Notes: generated by a model not told the origin, from the letters alone. Positions 15,982 through 25,653 are shown, counted from the first letter of the stretch. The stretch is 64,000 bases of DNA from an uncultured Clostridium sp. (GCA_947647595.1 CANSKZ010000008.1:31478-95477), one strand, 5' to 3'. A program made the numbers and translations.

Positions 15982-16004
15982 AATCATCACCTCCTTGGCA
16001 CAAG
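15973..16004 (-). promoter_or_regulatory. Leader hairpin holding a perfect Shine-Dalgarno, copy 2
   Basis: Minus strand TTGTGCCA pairs with TGGCACAA (8 bp). The loop holds AAGGAGGTGATGA; the GTG of the leader ORF lies at the edge of the 3' arm. Opening of this hairpin would control leader and peptide translation. Confidence 0.65.
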
Positions 16005-16081
16005 AAAAGTATGAGAAGTTTTTTTGTTTTTGGAAAAAGTTTTTAAGAATTTAAAAACTTTTTAAGAATAAAAGTAAGCAT

Positions 16082-16110
16082 ATTATACAATGGAATTTTG
16101 TGAATTGCAA
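16082..16110 (-). promoter_or_regulatory. Minus-strand promoter of peptide module, copy 2
   Basis: Minus strand TTGCAA (16110-16105), 17 bases, TATAAT (16087-16082): essentially the same promoter as in copy 1. Confidence 0.75.
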
Positions 16111-16131
16111 TAGATAAAAACAAAAAAAGTC

Positions 16132-16160
16132 TTGAAAATTAACTTGGATTATTATAAAAT
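16132..16160 (+). promoter_or_regulatory. Promoter of the FprA gene
   Basis: TTGAAA (16132-16137), 17 bases, TAAAAT (16155-16160); start would fall about 20 bases before the ATG, after AAAGGAGG. Confidence 0.5.
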
Positions 16161-16188
16161 GACAAAAAAGGATAAAAGGAGGCAAAAT

Positions 16189-17359
16189 ATGAAAGATATT
16201 ACAATTTCAGAAGATATTTTCTATATTGGAGCAGATGATAAGGAAATTGACTTATTTGAAAGTCAATACATCGTTCCAAATGGAATATCGTATAATTCTT
16301 ACCTAATTAAAGATGAAAAAAATGTAATAATGGATACTATTGATAAAAGAAAAACGGAGGAATGGTTACAAAATCTAGAAAAAGCTTTGGCAGGAGAAAA
16401 ACCGGCTTATTTAGTCATTTCGCATTTAGAACCAGATCATGCCTATAATGTAGAGCTTCTAGCGAAAAAATACCCAGAAATGAAATTGATTGGAAATGAT
16501 AAAACTTTTGCATTTTTGCCACAATTTTTCGAGATTCCAGATTTAGAAACGAGAAAAGTAGTGGTAAAAGAAGGAGAGGAATTATCCATTGGAAAACATA
16601 CATTGCAATTTTTTATGGCACCAATGGTGCATTGGCCAGAAGTTATGGTGGCTTATGAAAAAACAGAAAAGATTGTATTTTCAGCAGATGGATTTGGAAA
16701 ATTTGGAAGTTTAGACACCAACGAAGATTGGACATGCGAGGCAAGAAGATACTATTTCAATATTGTACGGAAAATATGGTATGCAAGTACAAGCTTTATT
16801 AAAAAAATTAGCGACGTTAGATGTGAAAATGATTTGCCCATTGCATGGTCCGATTTTGAAAGAAAACTTAGAATTTTATATTGGAAAATATGATATTTGG
16901 AGTCGCTATGAACCAGAAGACGACGGCGTTTTTGTTGCCTATGCTTCCATTCATGGAAATACAGCGGATAGTGCCAAAGAATTGGCGGAAATCTTAAAGA
17001 AAAAAGGTGCCAAAAGAGTTGCTATTACAGATTTGGCAAGAGAGGATATGGCAGAAGCAATCGAAGATGCCTTTCGTTATGATAAAATGATTTTAGCATC
17101 TTCCACTTATGATGCCAAGTTATTTCCACCAATGGAGGAATTTTTGCATCATTTAATGAGTAAGAATTATCAGAAGCGTAAAGTTGGAATCATTGAAAAT
17201 GGAACTTGGGCGCCAATGGCAGGAAAGTGTATGAAAGATATTTTGGCAAGTATGAAAGATATTACGATTTGTGAATCAATGGTTACGATAAGGTCAAAAT
17301 TAAAGGAAGAATCACTTGCGAAAATGAATGAATTGGCAGATGAGATTTTGAAAAAATAG
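16189..17359 (+). CDS. FprA-type A flavoprotein, split by a +1 shift at CGG
   Basis: Flavo-diiron proteins reduce O2 (or NO) to water in the anaerobe cytoplasm. The first frame (ATG 16189) has the metallo-beta-lactamase domain with the diiron ligands SHLEPDHAYNVE and PMVHWPEVMVAY. The second carries ICPLHGP and the FMN-binding flavodoxin domain FVAYASIHGNTADSAKELAE. The break lies at the in-frame codon CGG (16768-16770): skipping its C gives NIVGKYGMQVQ, with the Gly expected in the family. The joined product is about 389 residues, full length. Truly functional only if recoded or if the C is a sequencing error. Confidence 0.9.
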
Positions 17360-17370
17360 TGGGAGGAAGT

Positions 17371-18168
17371 ATGTACAAGGCGGTATTTGTTGATATTGAT
17401 GGTACGTTAGTGGACGCTAAGAAAAATATTTCAGAAGAAACGAAACTTGTGCTAAAAAATGCAAGAGATAATGGAATCGAAGTTGTTCTGTGTTCAGGAA
17501 GATGCAGAAGGTCTGTGCAAGATTTACGAAAGGTATGTTCTGTGAGCCGATATGTGATAAGTGCAAATGGAGCAGAAATCTATGATTGCGAAACAGAGGA
17601 AGTTTTATATCAATGTGCGTTGGAGTCTGAAATTTGCCAGAGATTGTGGGAAATGGCGATGCAAAAGAATATGCTGATTAAATTAGATTTTGGACTAGGA
17701 AGAATTATCAACCAAACAGAACGAATGAGATATTACGAAATGGAGTTACAAGAAGATATCTGCACTTTCCTAAATAAAAATGCAATTAGGCAAATATCAC
17801 TAAGTTCAGAACACGATGCTCAAATCGAAGAAGCTAAAAAGCAGATTGCTCAAAATCCGAATAATGCAATTGTCAATGAATTTTTTGAACATCACAATGG
17901 AAAAAAATTTCATTATATTCATTGTGCTAATAAAAACGTTTCCAAAGGAAATGCGATGACTGGTTTGTGTAAATATTTGAAAATTGATTTAAAAAATGTG
18001 GTTGCCATTGGAGATGATATTAACGACATTTCCATGATAAAAATGGCAGGATTAGGCGTTGCCATGGGAAATTCGTCTGATGAAATCAAAGAAATAGCAG
18101 ATAAAATAACAACAACCAATGAAGAAAATGGAGTGGCGAGAGTTTTGGAGAAGCTTAGAGAGGAATAA
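17371..18168 (+). CDS. Cof-type HAD-IIB hydrolase
   Basis: 265 residues. Start at the ATG at 17371 (GGGAGG upstream). Motif I AVFVDIDGTLVD contains the nucleophile Asp; motif II is CSGR; motif III/IV KGNAMTGLCKYL, then VVAIGDDINDISMI. The large type IIB cap lies between. Acts on sugar or nucleotide phosphates; the substrate is unknown. Confidence 0.9.
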   Translation: MYKAVFVDIDGTLVDAKKNISEETKLVLKNARDNGIEVVLCSGRCRRSVQDLRKVCSVSRYVISANGAEIYDCETEEVLYQCALESEICQRLWEMAMQKNMLIKLDFGLGRIINQTERMRYYEMELQEDICTFLNKNAIRQISLSSEHDAQIEEAKKQIAQNPNNAIVNEFFEHHNGKKFHYIHCANKNVSKGNAMTGLCKYLKIDLKNVVAIGDDINDISMIKMAGLGVAMGNSSDEIKEIADKITTTNEENGVARVLEKLREE

Positions 18169-18181
18169 GAGAGGAGAAAGC

Positions 18182-18934
18182 ATGTCAAAAGATTTTATTC
18201 ATTTTTTTGGAACCACAGGTAGTAAAGCTATTTTTTTTAAAAATATTAGGTCATCTGGTGGATTGTATTTTCATATAGATGATACCAATATCATAATTGA
18301 TCCAGGACCAAGTACTTTTTATCAATACATCCATACATATCAAGATAAAATCGATGGAATTATTTTATCACATATTCATATTGATCACTCAAATGACCTA
18401 AATATATTGGTAGAGTTAATGACAAATGGTGGAGAAACAAAACGAGGAACATTGCTTGTACCAAACCAAGCGATAGAAGAAAGAACATTGCAAACGTATG
18501 TAATGAAATTTCCAGAGTATTTGGAAGTGATAAAGCAGAGGTCAAAGTATCAAATAAAAAATATAGAAATTGTATCTTCTATTGAACATCGACATGGTGT
18601 AGAAAATTATGGGTTTAAGTTAAAAACCAAAAAATATACAATTGGATTAGTAACTGATACAGTCTATTTCCCAGAACTCTTAGAATCGTATAAAAATTGT
18701 GAAATAATGATAATGAATGTGCCCTATAATAGGCAGAATAAACCAAAGTCAAAGCATTTGGATATAACCAATGTAGAAGAATTCATAAAAGCAATAAAAC
18801 CGCAGAAGATGGTGCTGACGCATTTTAATGAGAACATTTTAGAAAAGAATCCTGATAGGATTGCGAAAGAATTAAGCCAAAAATATGGAATAGAAGTCAT
18901 CAGTGCTGTGGATGATATGAAATTGGAATTGTAA
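18182..18934 (+). CDS. Metallo-beta-lactamase fold hydrolase
   Basis: 250 residues from the ATG at 18182 (GAGAGGAG upstream). Metal-binding motif ILSHIHIDHSND, preceded by NIIIDPGPSTF, with later ligands in IEHRHGVENYG, VTDTVYF and VLTHFNENIL. Resembles the RNase Z-like/phosphodiesterase branch of the superfamily. Cytoplasmic; substrate unknown. Confidence 0.8.
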   Translation: MSKDFIHFFGTTGSKAIFFKNIRSSGGLYFHIDDTNIIIDPGPSTFYQYIHTYQDKIDGIILSHIHIDHSNDLNILVELMTNGGETKRGTLLVPNQAIEERTLQTYVMKFPEYLEVIKQRSKYQIKNIEIVSSIEHRHGVENYGFKLKTKKYTIGLVTDTVYFPELLESYKNCEIMIMNVPYNRQNKPKSKHLDITNVEEFIKAIKPQKMVLTHFNENILEKNPDRIAKELSQKYGIEVISAVDDMKLEL

Positions 18935-18948
18935 ATAAGGAGGAAAAA

Positions 18949-19500
18949 ATGGAAAATTATTTTATTATACATGGGTCATTTTCTAGTCCTTACTCGAATT
19001 GGATTGGATGGTTACATGATTTTATTGAAACGGAAGGCAAGCAAGTTTATGTGCCAGATTTCCCAATTGGTGTGGGACATCAATCTTATGAAAACTGGAG
19101 TCGCTTATTGAAATATTATTGGGATTTAGGTTTTATTACGGAACATACAACCATCATAGGTCACAGTATTGCACCTGTTTTCATATCAAAATTTTTAACA
19201 GAACATAAAATAAAAGTTAAAAAATTAATTTTTGTATGTGGATTCAATCAATATTTTGGAATTAATGAAGAATACGATACCGTTAATCAAACAATGTATT
19301 TTGAAAATTTAGCAGAGGTGAAACAATATGCAAATGAAATCATTTGTTTCTATTCTGATAATGACCCTTATGTTTCCTACGAAGCAGAAAAAGATTTTGC
19401 GCAACAATGTGCAACAAAACAAGTTTTCATTCCCAAAGCTGGACATATCAACAGTGAAAGCGGATATGATACATTGGAAGAATTGGTTCAATATTTGTAA
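18949..19500 (+). CDS. RBBP9/YdeN-type alpha/beta serine hydrolase
   Basis: 183 residues. The N-terminal FIIHGSFSSPYSNW is typical of this group. Nucleophile Ser in TIIGHSIAPVF, Asp in CFYSDNDPYV and His in PKAGHINSESGY complete a catalytic triad. Substrate unknown. Confidence 0.8.
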   Translation: MENYFIIHGSFSSPYSNWIGWLHDFIETEGKQVYVPDFPIGVGHQSYENWSRLLKYYWDLGFITEHTTIIGHSIAPVFISKFLTEHKIKVKKLIFVCGFNQYFGINEEYDTVNQTMYFENLAEVKQYANEIICFYSDNDPYVSYEAEKDFAQQCATKQVFIPKAGHINSESGYDTLEELVQYL

Positions 19501-19514
19501 AATAGGAGTCGAAA

Positions 19515-20093
19515 ATGAATGAAATAGTGTTTGTAACGCACAACAAAGGAAAAGCAAAATCTGCTGAAAAATATTTTCAAAATCTTAAATTCAGTACTTA
19601 TGATTTTGAATTAGACGAACCAAGAAGCGAGGATTTGCAAGAAATTGCGACAGCCAAAGTAAAGCAAGCTTATGCGATTGTGAAAAAACCATGCATTGCA
19701 TTAGATACAGGATTTTTTATTGATGCTTTAAATGGTTTTCCCAAAACGTTTGTCAACTTTTCATTAGATACAATAGGAATTGAGGGAATTTTGAAACTGA
19801 TGGAAAGTAAAGAAAATCGAAATTGTCGCTTTGAAGAATGTTTGGCTTATTACGATGGTAAAGAAATTCATTATTTTTATGGAAAACATCCAGGAAAATT
19901 AACTTACCAAAGAGAAGGGGAAAACAGAACCGAAAAATGGTCTGATTTATGGTATATTTTTAAACCGAATCATTTTGAGAAAACATTAGCTGAGATGAAC
20001 GAAAAGGAAAGAGAAGAAAAGCGAAAAATGGATGGTTCGCAAGAAGCGTTAAGAGAATTTGCTAAATGGTTTGAAGGAAAGGAAAAAGTATGA
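19515..20093 (+). CDS. Non-canonical purine NTP pyrophosphatase (RdgB/HAM1 family)
   Basis: 192 residues. FVTHNKGKAKSAEKYF at the N-terminus and CIALDTGFFIDALNGFPKTF are family signatures. The enzyme removes ITP/XTP from the nucleotide pool. Overlaps the next gene in ATGA; together with the following Nudix gene it suggests nucleotide sanitation. Confidence 0.85.
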   Translation: MNEIVFVTHNKGKAKSAEKYFQNLKFSTYDFELDEPRSEDLQEIATAKVKQAYAIVKKPCIALDTGFFIDALNGFPKTFVNFSLDTIGIEGILKLMESKENRNCRFEECLAYYDGKEIHYFYGKHPGKLTYQREGENRTEKWSDLWYIFKPNHFEKTLAEMNEKEREEKRKMDGSQEALREFAKWFEGKEKV

Positions 20094-20647
20094 ATTTAAA
20101 ACAACAAATTCAAAATTATAAACCGTATAATGAGCAAGAAGAAAAAGACAAACAAACCATATTAAAATACATGGATTCTTTCGAAGATGTATTAACCAGA
20201 AATAACGAATTTGCTCATTTTACAGCTTCTAGCTGGGCAGTGAACCCAGAAAGAACAAAAGTGCTGATGATTTATCACAACATTTATAATTCTTGGGCTT
20301 GGACAGGTGGACATGCAGATGGAGAAAGCGATTTGTTACAGACTGCTATAAGAGAAATAAAAGAAGAAACAGGTGTGAAAAATGTAAAAGTGCTAAATCC
20401 AGACATTTTTTCTTTGGAAATTGTTTGTGTAAATGGCCATATCAAAAATGGAAAGTATGTGTCTTCTCATGTACATTTGAATTTGACGTATCTTTTAGAA
20501 GTTGAAGAAAAAGAAATGTTGCAGATAAAAGAAGATGAAAATAGTGGTGTCAAATGGTTTCCAATTGAAGAAGTAGAAAACGTATCAAATGAAAAATGGA
20601 TTTGTGAGAATATTTATCGAAAGTTGAATGAGAAATTAAAAAAATGA
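20090..20647 (+). CDS. Nudix hydrolase
   Basis: 185 residues. Nudix box GHADGESDLLQTAIREIKEE followed by TGV. HNIYNSWAWTGGHADG before it marks the substrate pocket. ATGA overlaps on both sides join it to its neighbours. Confidence 0.85.
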   Translation: MNLKQQIQNYKPYNEQEEKDKQTILKYMDSFEDVLTRNNEFAHFTASSWAVNPERTKVLMIYHNIYNSWAWTGGHADGESDLLQTAIREIKEETGVKNVKVLNPDIFSLEIVCVNGHIKNGKYVSSHVHLNLTYLLEVEEKEMLQIKEDENSGVKWFPIEEVENVSNEKWICENIYRKLNEKLKK

Positions 20648-21362
20648 AATATATTGTTATTGATAACAGAATGAGAGGACTTGAGAAAAAGATTTTGCGA
20701 AATTTTGGATATCAATTAATCGAAATTCCAAAATCAAAGCAAACGTATCCTGAAATTTCGTCCCATGTGGATATTTTTGTCTGTAAAATAAATAACACAA
20801 TTTTTTCACCAAAATCAATTGGTGATACCGTTTTGAGCCAAATTGATTTCTTGAAACGGTAAGTATCAAATTGGAGAAGAAATTCGGTTTTCAGTATCCA
20901 GATGATGCGAAATATAATGTTTGTCAAATTGGTAACAAAGTGATTCATAATTTTAAATTTACAGATACGAAAATATTGGAATATATTGAAAAGGAAAATT
21001 TGCAAAAAATTCAAATTTCACAAGGATATGCAAATTGTTCGATTGCAGTCATAAATCAAAATGCTGCGATTGTGACAGATTCCAAAATCGCAGAAATTTT
21101 AAGAAACGATGGAATAGAGATACTGTGTTTAGATTATTTACCAGATATTAAATTATTAAATGCTCAAAACGAATTTAGCCAAATGAAAGGTTTTATTGGC
21201 GGTGCTATGGCAAGAATAGAAGATAAAATGATTGTGTTTGGCGATTTGAAAAAAATTGATAAAGAGGGAAAAATCAAAGATTTTATTCAAAAGGTTCATT
21301 TAGAAATTGTTGATTTTGAAGGGTTAGACGTGATAGATTATGGTGGAATGGTTGAAATATAA
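20644..21362 (+). CDS. DUF6873-like protein with two +1 shifts at CGG
   Basis: Starts in an ATGA overlap. The first frame (MKYIVIDNRMRGLEKKI and on) ends at a TAA right after CGG (20857-20859). Skipping that C leads to GKYQIGEEI, which meets a second in-frame CGG (20885-20887). Skipping that C too gives GFQYPDDAKYNVCQIGN, and the rest of the protein (HNFKFTD, QGYANCSIAVI, FIGGAMARI). The joined product is about 238 residues. Two independent C-before-GG breaks 28 bases apart, each restoring Gly, are hard to explain by random mutation. The function of the family is unknown. Confidence 0.8.
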
Positions 21363-21387
21363 AATAAGTTTTATTTGAGGTGTAAAA

Positions 21388-22221
21388 GTGATAGTAAAGA
21401 TAAAAAAGGTAAAAGATTATGTAACAAAATCGAAAATAGGGGAATATGCGATTAATCCTTATATAGGGTGTCCGCATAAATGTAAGTATTGTTACGCTTC
21501 ATTTATGAAACGATTTACCAATCATCCAGAAGAATGGGGAGAATTTATTGATATTAAATTATGCGATAAAAAAATCAATCAAGGAAAACTAGAAGGCAAA
21601 AATGTATTTATGTCATCCGTTACAGATTGTTATAATCCATATGAAGCTAAATATAAAATCACAAGAAATCTGTTAGAGCAATTAATAGATGTTGATTGTA
21701 GATTGCAAATATCAACTAAAAACAAATTAATACTTCGTGATTTAGATATATTAAAACAAATGAAACATTTGGATGTTGCTATGTCAGTCAATACACTGGA
21801 TGAAAATTTTAGAAAAGATATGGATCGAGCCAGTTCCATACAAGAAAGGCTACAAACCTTAAAAACATTATATGAAGCAGGAATTTATACGATTTTATTT
21901 ATGTCTCCAATTTTTATAGGAATAACAGAATGGAAAGCGATTATTGAAGAAACTAAGGAATATATCAATGAATATTGGTTTGAAGATTTGAATTTACGAG
22001 GCGCATACAAATATACTATTTTGAAATATGTAGAAGAGAAATATCCAAGCGTATATCCAATGTATGAAGAAATTTACATAAAAGGAAATCCGCAAAAACT
22101 AATTAATATGGATAACGAAATCAAAGAATATTGTCATAAAAGCAAGATTAATTATACAGATTATTTTCATCATGAAGAAGTTATCTGTAAGTGCGAAAAT
22201 AATAAATTAAGTAAGAATTAG
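21388..22221 (+). CDS. Radical SAM protein, SPL/mobile-pair-B type
   Basis: 277 residues, GTG start after GAGGTG. Cluster-binding cysteines in NPYIGCPHKCKYCYASFMKR (CX3CX2C). This stretch and the following HPEEWGEFIDIKL closely resemble radical SAM mobile pair protein B and spore photoproduct lyase-like proteins. A likely extra iron-sulfur site lies near the C-terminus (VICKCEN). No pair-A partner is adjacent. Substrate unknown. Confidence 0.8.
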   Translation: MIVKIKKVKDYVTKSKIGEYAINPYIGCPHKCKYCYASFMKRFTNHPEEWGEFIDIKLCDKKINQGKLEGKNVFMSSVTDCYNPYEAKYKITRNLLEQLIDVDCRLQISTKNKLILRDLDILKQMKHLDVAMSVNTLDENFRKDMDRASSIQERLQTLKTLYEAGIYTILFMSPIFIGITEWKAIIEETKEYINEYWFEDLNLRGAYKYTILKYVEEKYPSVYPMYEEIYIKGNPQKLINMDNEIKEYCHKSKINYTDYFHHEEVICKCENNKLSKN

Positions 22222-22313
22222 GTTATTAATTTACCTATAAAATTTTAATCATCTAGTAGACTTTTTAGATTTTATATGATACAATTCAATAAAATATTTT
22301 AGGAGGAAGAAAA

Positions 22314-22694
22314 ATGAAAAAAGAATTAATTGTAAAGAAATGTAAAAAATGTGGTGCGCTTGTTCGCGTGATAGAAGATTGTAATTGCGGTGGTTGTGGC
22401 ATTGTTTGTTGTGATGAACCAATGGAGGTTTTGACACCAAATTCAGTTGATGCAGCGGTTGAAAAACATGTTCCAACTTATGAAAAAATGGATGACGGAA
22501 TTTTTGTAAAAGTCAATCATGTAATGGAAAAAGAGCATTTTATTGAATGGATTGCTCTTGTATCTGAAAATAAAGAATATTTTATAACTTTATATCCAGA
22601 ACAAAATGCAGAATGTCATTTGCCATATATTCCAGGTTCAAAATTATATGCGTATTGTAACAAACATGGTTTATGGCAAACAGAAGTAAAATAG
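22314..22694 (+). CDS. Desulfoferrodoxin / superoxide reductase
   Basis: 126 residues. Reduces superoxide in the anaerobe cytoplasm. Iron ligands of centre II: EKHVPTYE, VNHVMEKEHF and the C-terminal CNKHGLW. The N-terminal part has Cys pairs (KKCKKCG, CCDEPM) as in the desulforedoxin-like centre I. Fits with the FprA flavoprotein as oxidative defence. Confidence 0.93.
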   Translation: MKKELIVKKCKKCGALVRVIEDCNCGGCGIVCCDEPMEVLTPNSVDAAVEKHVPTYEKMDDGIFVKVNHVMEKEHFIEWIALVSENKEYFITLYPEQNAECHLPYIPGSKLYAYCNKHGLWQTEVK

Positions 22695-22702
22695 GAGGAA
22701 AT

Positions 22703-23056
22703 ATGAAATATTTATTTATCGAATATCCCAAATGTAGTACTTGTCAAAAAGCCAAAAAATGGTTGGAAAATAAAAATATAGAATTTGAAGATAGACACAT
22801 TGTAGAAAATACGCCAACAGTTGAGGAACTTCATGAATGGATAAAAAAGAGTGGATTAGAAATTAAAAAATTCTTTAATACCAGTGGATTAGTGTATAAA
22901 AATATGAATTTAAAAGAAAAATTGGAAACGATGACAGAAGAAGAGAAAATAAAATTACTTGCTAGCAATGGCATGTTAATTAAAAGACCTTTGTTGATTA
23001 GGGAAAATATAGTATTAGTCGGATTTAGAGAAAAAGAGTGGAATGAAAAAATATGA
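22703..23056 (+). CDS. ArsC/Spx family protein
   Basis: 117 residues from the ATG at 22703 (TAGGAGG upstream). Thioredoxin-like fold with YPKCSTCQKAKKWL (CXXC) at the N-terminus and NGMLIKRPLLI near the C-terminus, the cis-Pro region of the family. A reductase or Spx-like regulator. Downstream of desulfoferrodoxin, so a redox role is plausible. Confidence 0.85.
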   Translation: MKYLFIEYPKCSTCQKAKKWLENKNIEFEDRHIVENTPTVEELHEWIKKSGLEIKKFFNTSGLVYKNMNLKEKLETMTEEEKIKLLASNGMLIKRPLLIRENIVLVGFREKEWNEKI

Positions 23057-23141
23057 GAAAATTAAAAAAACACTACACAAATAGAATAAAATATGTTATA
23101 ATAAAAAAATAAAAAGAGAGGAAATAAAGGAGGAATGAACC

Positions 23142-23867
23142 ATGTCAGGACACAGTAAGTGGCACAATATCCAAGCCAAAAAAGGAAAAGCAGATGCGGC
23201 TCGTGGAAAGGCATTTACCAAACTTGGAAGAGAATTATTAATTGCAGTTAAACAGGGAGGTCCAGATCCAGCAGGAAATTCTAAGCTAAAAGATGTCATT
23301 GCAAAATGTAAAGCAAACAACATGCCAAATGATACTATTAACAATGCCATCAAAAAAGCATCAGGAGAAGGTTCCAATGCCAATTATGAGGAAATTACAT
23401 ATGAAGGCTATGGAACAAACGGTGTTGCGGTTATTGTGGAATGTAATACAGATAACAAAAACAGAACAGCTGCTGATGTTAGACATGTTTTTAGCAAAGC
23501 AGGAGGAAATTTGGGAACTTCTGGTTGTGTTTCTTATATGTTTGAGAAAAAAGGAATCTTAGTAATCGAAAAGGAAACGTGTAAATTGCAAGAAGATGAT
23601 TTGATGATGCTTGCTATTGATAGTGGTGCAGAGGATTTTGTGGCAGAAGAAGAAGTCTATCAAATTACAACAGCACCAAGTGATTTTACGGGAGTTACTG
23701 AAAAATTAACAGAACAAGGCATTTCATTTTTGGAAGCGGGTATTCAAATGATTCCAAATAATTATGTTTCTTTAGAAGAAAAAGAGGCAGAAAAAATGCA
23801 AAGATTAATTGATAATTTAGAAGATTTAGATGATGTAATTGAAGTATATCACAATTGGGAAGAATAA
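23142..23867 (+). CDS. yebC: YebC/PmpR family regulator
   Basis: 241 residues, full length. Starts [20 protein letters not shown], the near-invariant family N-terminus, with [14 protein letters not shown] and [14 protein letters not shown] later. Members bind DNA or help ribosomes at proline stretches. SD AAGGAGG; a -10 TATAAT lies at 23097. Confidence 0.95.
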   Translation: MSGHSKWHNIQAKKGKADAARGKAFTKLGRELLIAVKQGGPDPAGNSKLKDVIAKCKANNMPNDTINNAIKKASGEGSNANYEEITYEGYGTNGVAVIVECNTDNKNRTAADVRHVFSKAGGNLGTSGCVSYMFEKKGILVIEKETCKLQEDDLMMLAIDSGAEDFVAEEEVYQITTAPSDFTGVTEKLTEQGISFLEAGIQMIPNNYVSLEEKEAEKMQRLIDNLEDLDDVIEVYHNWEE

Positions 23868-23904
23868 TTTTAGTAAGAATTACGAAAGAAAGCTGAGGAA
23901 AAAA

Positions 23905-24237
23905 ATGGAGTTTTTAAGCATAATCGTTATATTAATCATGATAATTGTATTATTGGGAATTATGGCAGTTGCTCAAATTAAAATGGCTGGAATGAAGGTT
24001 ACTGATTTTTGGACATTCATTAAAGCCAATGATACACTTGATAAACTGTATGCGTTTAGCTTAAAATATGACAAATTAACCCCTCAACAACAGATTATCT
24101 TCCTTAAGGAAGCCGAGGCAGTTTTCAGTGCTTTTGACAAAGTTCCAGATGCTCTTTGGGAGGAAGATTATCAAAAGTATAGTAAGATTTTGGATAAATA
24201 TAAAGATATTAAATTGCTTCGTTGGGAAGCAAAATAG
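23905..24237 (+). CDS. Uncharacterised membrane-anchored protein (110 aa)
   Basis: I take the ATG at 23905 with GAGGAA upstream. Residues 4-27 form one transmembrane helix (FLSIIVILIMIIVLLGIM); the rest is a cytoplasmic helical tail (LTPQQQIIFLKEAEAVFSAF). Ends in a terminator. Not recognised. Confidence 0.7.
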   Translation: MEFLSIIVILIMIIVLLGIMAVAQIKMAGMKVTDFWTFIKANDTLDKLYAFSLKYDKLTPQQQIIFLKEAEAVFSAFDKVPDALWEEDYQKYSKILDKYKDIKLLRWEAK

Positions 24238-24282
24238 AAAACATTCGCAGGATAAAAACGATTATTCTGCGAGTGTTTTTTA
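24238..24282 (+). terminator. Intrinsic terminator
   Basis: AAAACATTCGCAG (about 24238-24250) pairs with CTGCGAGTGTTTT (24269-24281), followed by a T run. Confidence 0.85.
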
Positions 24283-24387
24283 CAGTTTGGTTAAATGGTA
24301 TAATTTATTTCAAACTTGCACAATTTAAACTAGAAAATCATACAATACTATGAACAAATAAATTTTATTGTAAGGAAGTTGAAAATT

Positions 24388-25531
24388 ATGCAGAATATTA
24401 GATATTTTGACCATGCTGCAACAACAGCAATTGAAAATAGAGTACTAAACGAAATGATGCCCTATTTAACCGAAAATTTTGGAAATGCATCATCCATGTA
24501 TGGAATTGGAAAAAACAATAAAGAGGCAATTAATCTTGCCAGAAAAAGAGTTGCCGATGTTTTAAAATGTAGCACCAACGAAATCTATTTTACCAGTGGT
24601 GGAACAGAAAGTGACAATCTCATCATCAAAGGAATTGCAATTGCTAATCGTAGACGAGGCAATCATATTATCACAACCCAAATTGAACATCCGGCTGTTT
24701 TGAATACGTGTCATTTTTTAGAAAAATATATGGGATTCCGTGTAACTTATTTAAAGGTGGATGATAAGGGAAGAATTTATTTAAAAGATTTAGAAAGAGC
24801 GATTAATAGGCAAACAATTTTAATTAGCATTATGTTTGCTAACAATGAAATAGGAACCATTCAAGACATGGAAGCCATTGGAAGAATTGCTAAACGTTAT
24901 GGTGTATATTTTCATACAGATGCTGTTCAAGCCGTTGGAAATCTTGATATTGATGTTAAAAAATTAGGAATTTCAGCGTTATCTATGTCAGCACACAAAT
25001 TCTATGGACCAAAAGGAATGGGAGCCTGCTATATTAGTGAACATGTTAATTTTGCAAGAATCCAAGATGGCGGGCATCAAGAACGCGATAAAAGGTCAGG
25101 CACTGAAAACGTAGCAGGAATTGTTGGACTTCGGAAAAGCAATACAAATTGCACAAGAAGAATTACCAGAATATAATAAAAAATTAAAAATTCTTCGTGA
25201 TTATTATTTAGAAAAAGTTGAGAAAAATATTCCGTTTATTCGTATCAACGGTGATTTAGAAAATCGATTAGCTGGAAATGCCAATGTTTGTTTTAAAGGC
25301 GTGGATGGTGCCAATTTATTGCAAGAAATAGATAAGGTCGGAATCTGTGCTTCTAGTGGTTCAGCTTGTAGTGCAGGATTGTTGAATCCATCGCATGTTT
25401 TATTAGCCATTGGCGTTCCAAGTAATATTGCAAGGAGCAGTTTGAGAGTAACATTTGGCAAAGAAAATACGGTGGAAGATGTTGATTATTTAGTAGAACA
25501 GTTAGTGAAAATTGTGAAAAAATTAAGATAA
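24388..25531 (+). CDS. Cysteine desulfurase (NifS/IscS), split by a +1 shift at CGG
   Basis: Supplies sulfur for Fe-S clusters and tRNA thiolation. The first frame has FDHAATTAIEN, FTSGGTESDNLII, FHTDAVQAVGN and the PLP lysine loop SMSAHKFYGPKGMG, ending after KRSGTENVAGIVGL. The second frame continues GKAIQIAQEELPEYNK and the catalytic cysteine loop CASSGSACSAG. The break is at in-frame CGG (25132-25134) in CTT-CGG-AAA; skipping the C restores GIVGLGKAI, normal for the family, and a product of about 380 residues. ATG at 24388 preferred over TTG at 24379 by SD spacing. Confidence 0.92.
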
Positions 25532-25537
25532 ATTAAA

Positions 25538-25601
25538 AAATATTACAATTGTATTACATTTTTGGAAATTACTTGTCAAAATTGTAAAGGTAAAATATAA
25601 T
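25538..25601 (+). promoter_or_regulatory. Conserved promoter/operator element, copy 1 of 3
   Basis: ATATTACAATTGTATTACAT then TTTTGGAAAT, followed by TTGTCA (25573-25578), 17 bases, TATAAT (25596-25601). About 60 of 70 positions match the copy at 63828; a more diverged copy lies at 42265. The upstream part contains the palindrome TACAATTGTA, a likely regulator site. Confidence 0.65.
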
Positions 25602-25653
25602 AATCTTGTAGAGTTAGTAATTAAAAGTCCAAAAAGGAGAAAAACAATCGGAA

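Noticed and set aside
15950..16003. TTG-started N-terminal extension of the 44-residue peptide
   Set aside because: It runs through the SD hairpin and has no SD of its own; the ATG at 15949 is well placed.
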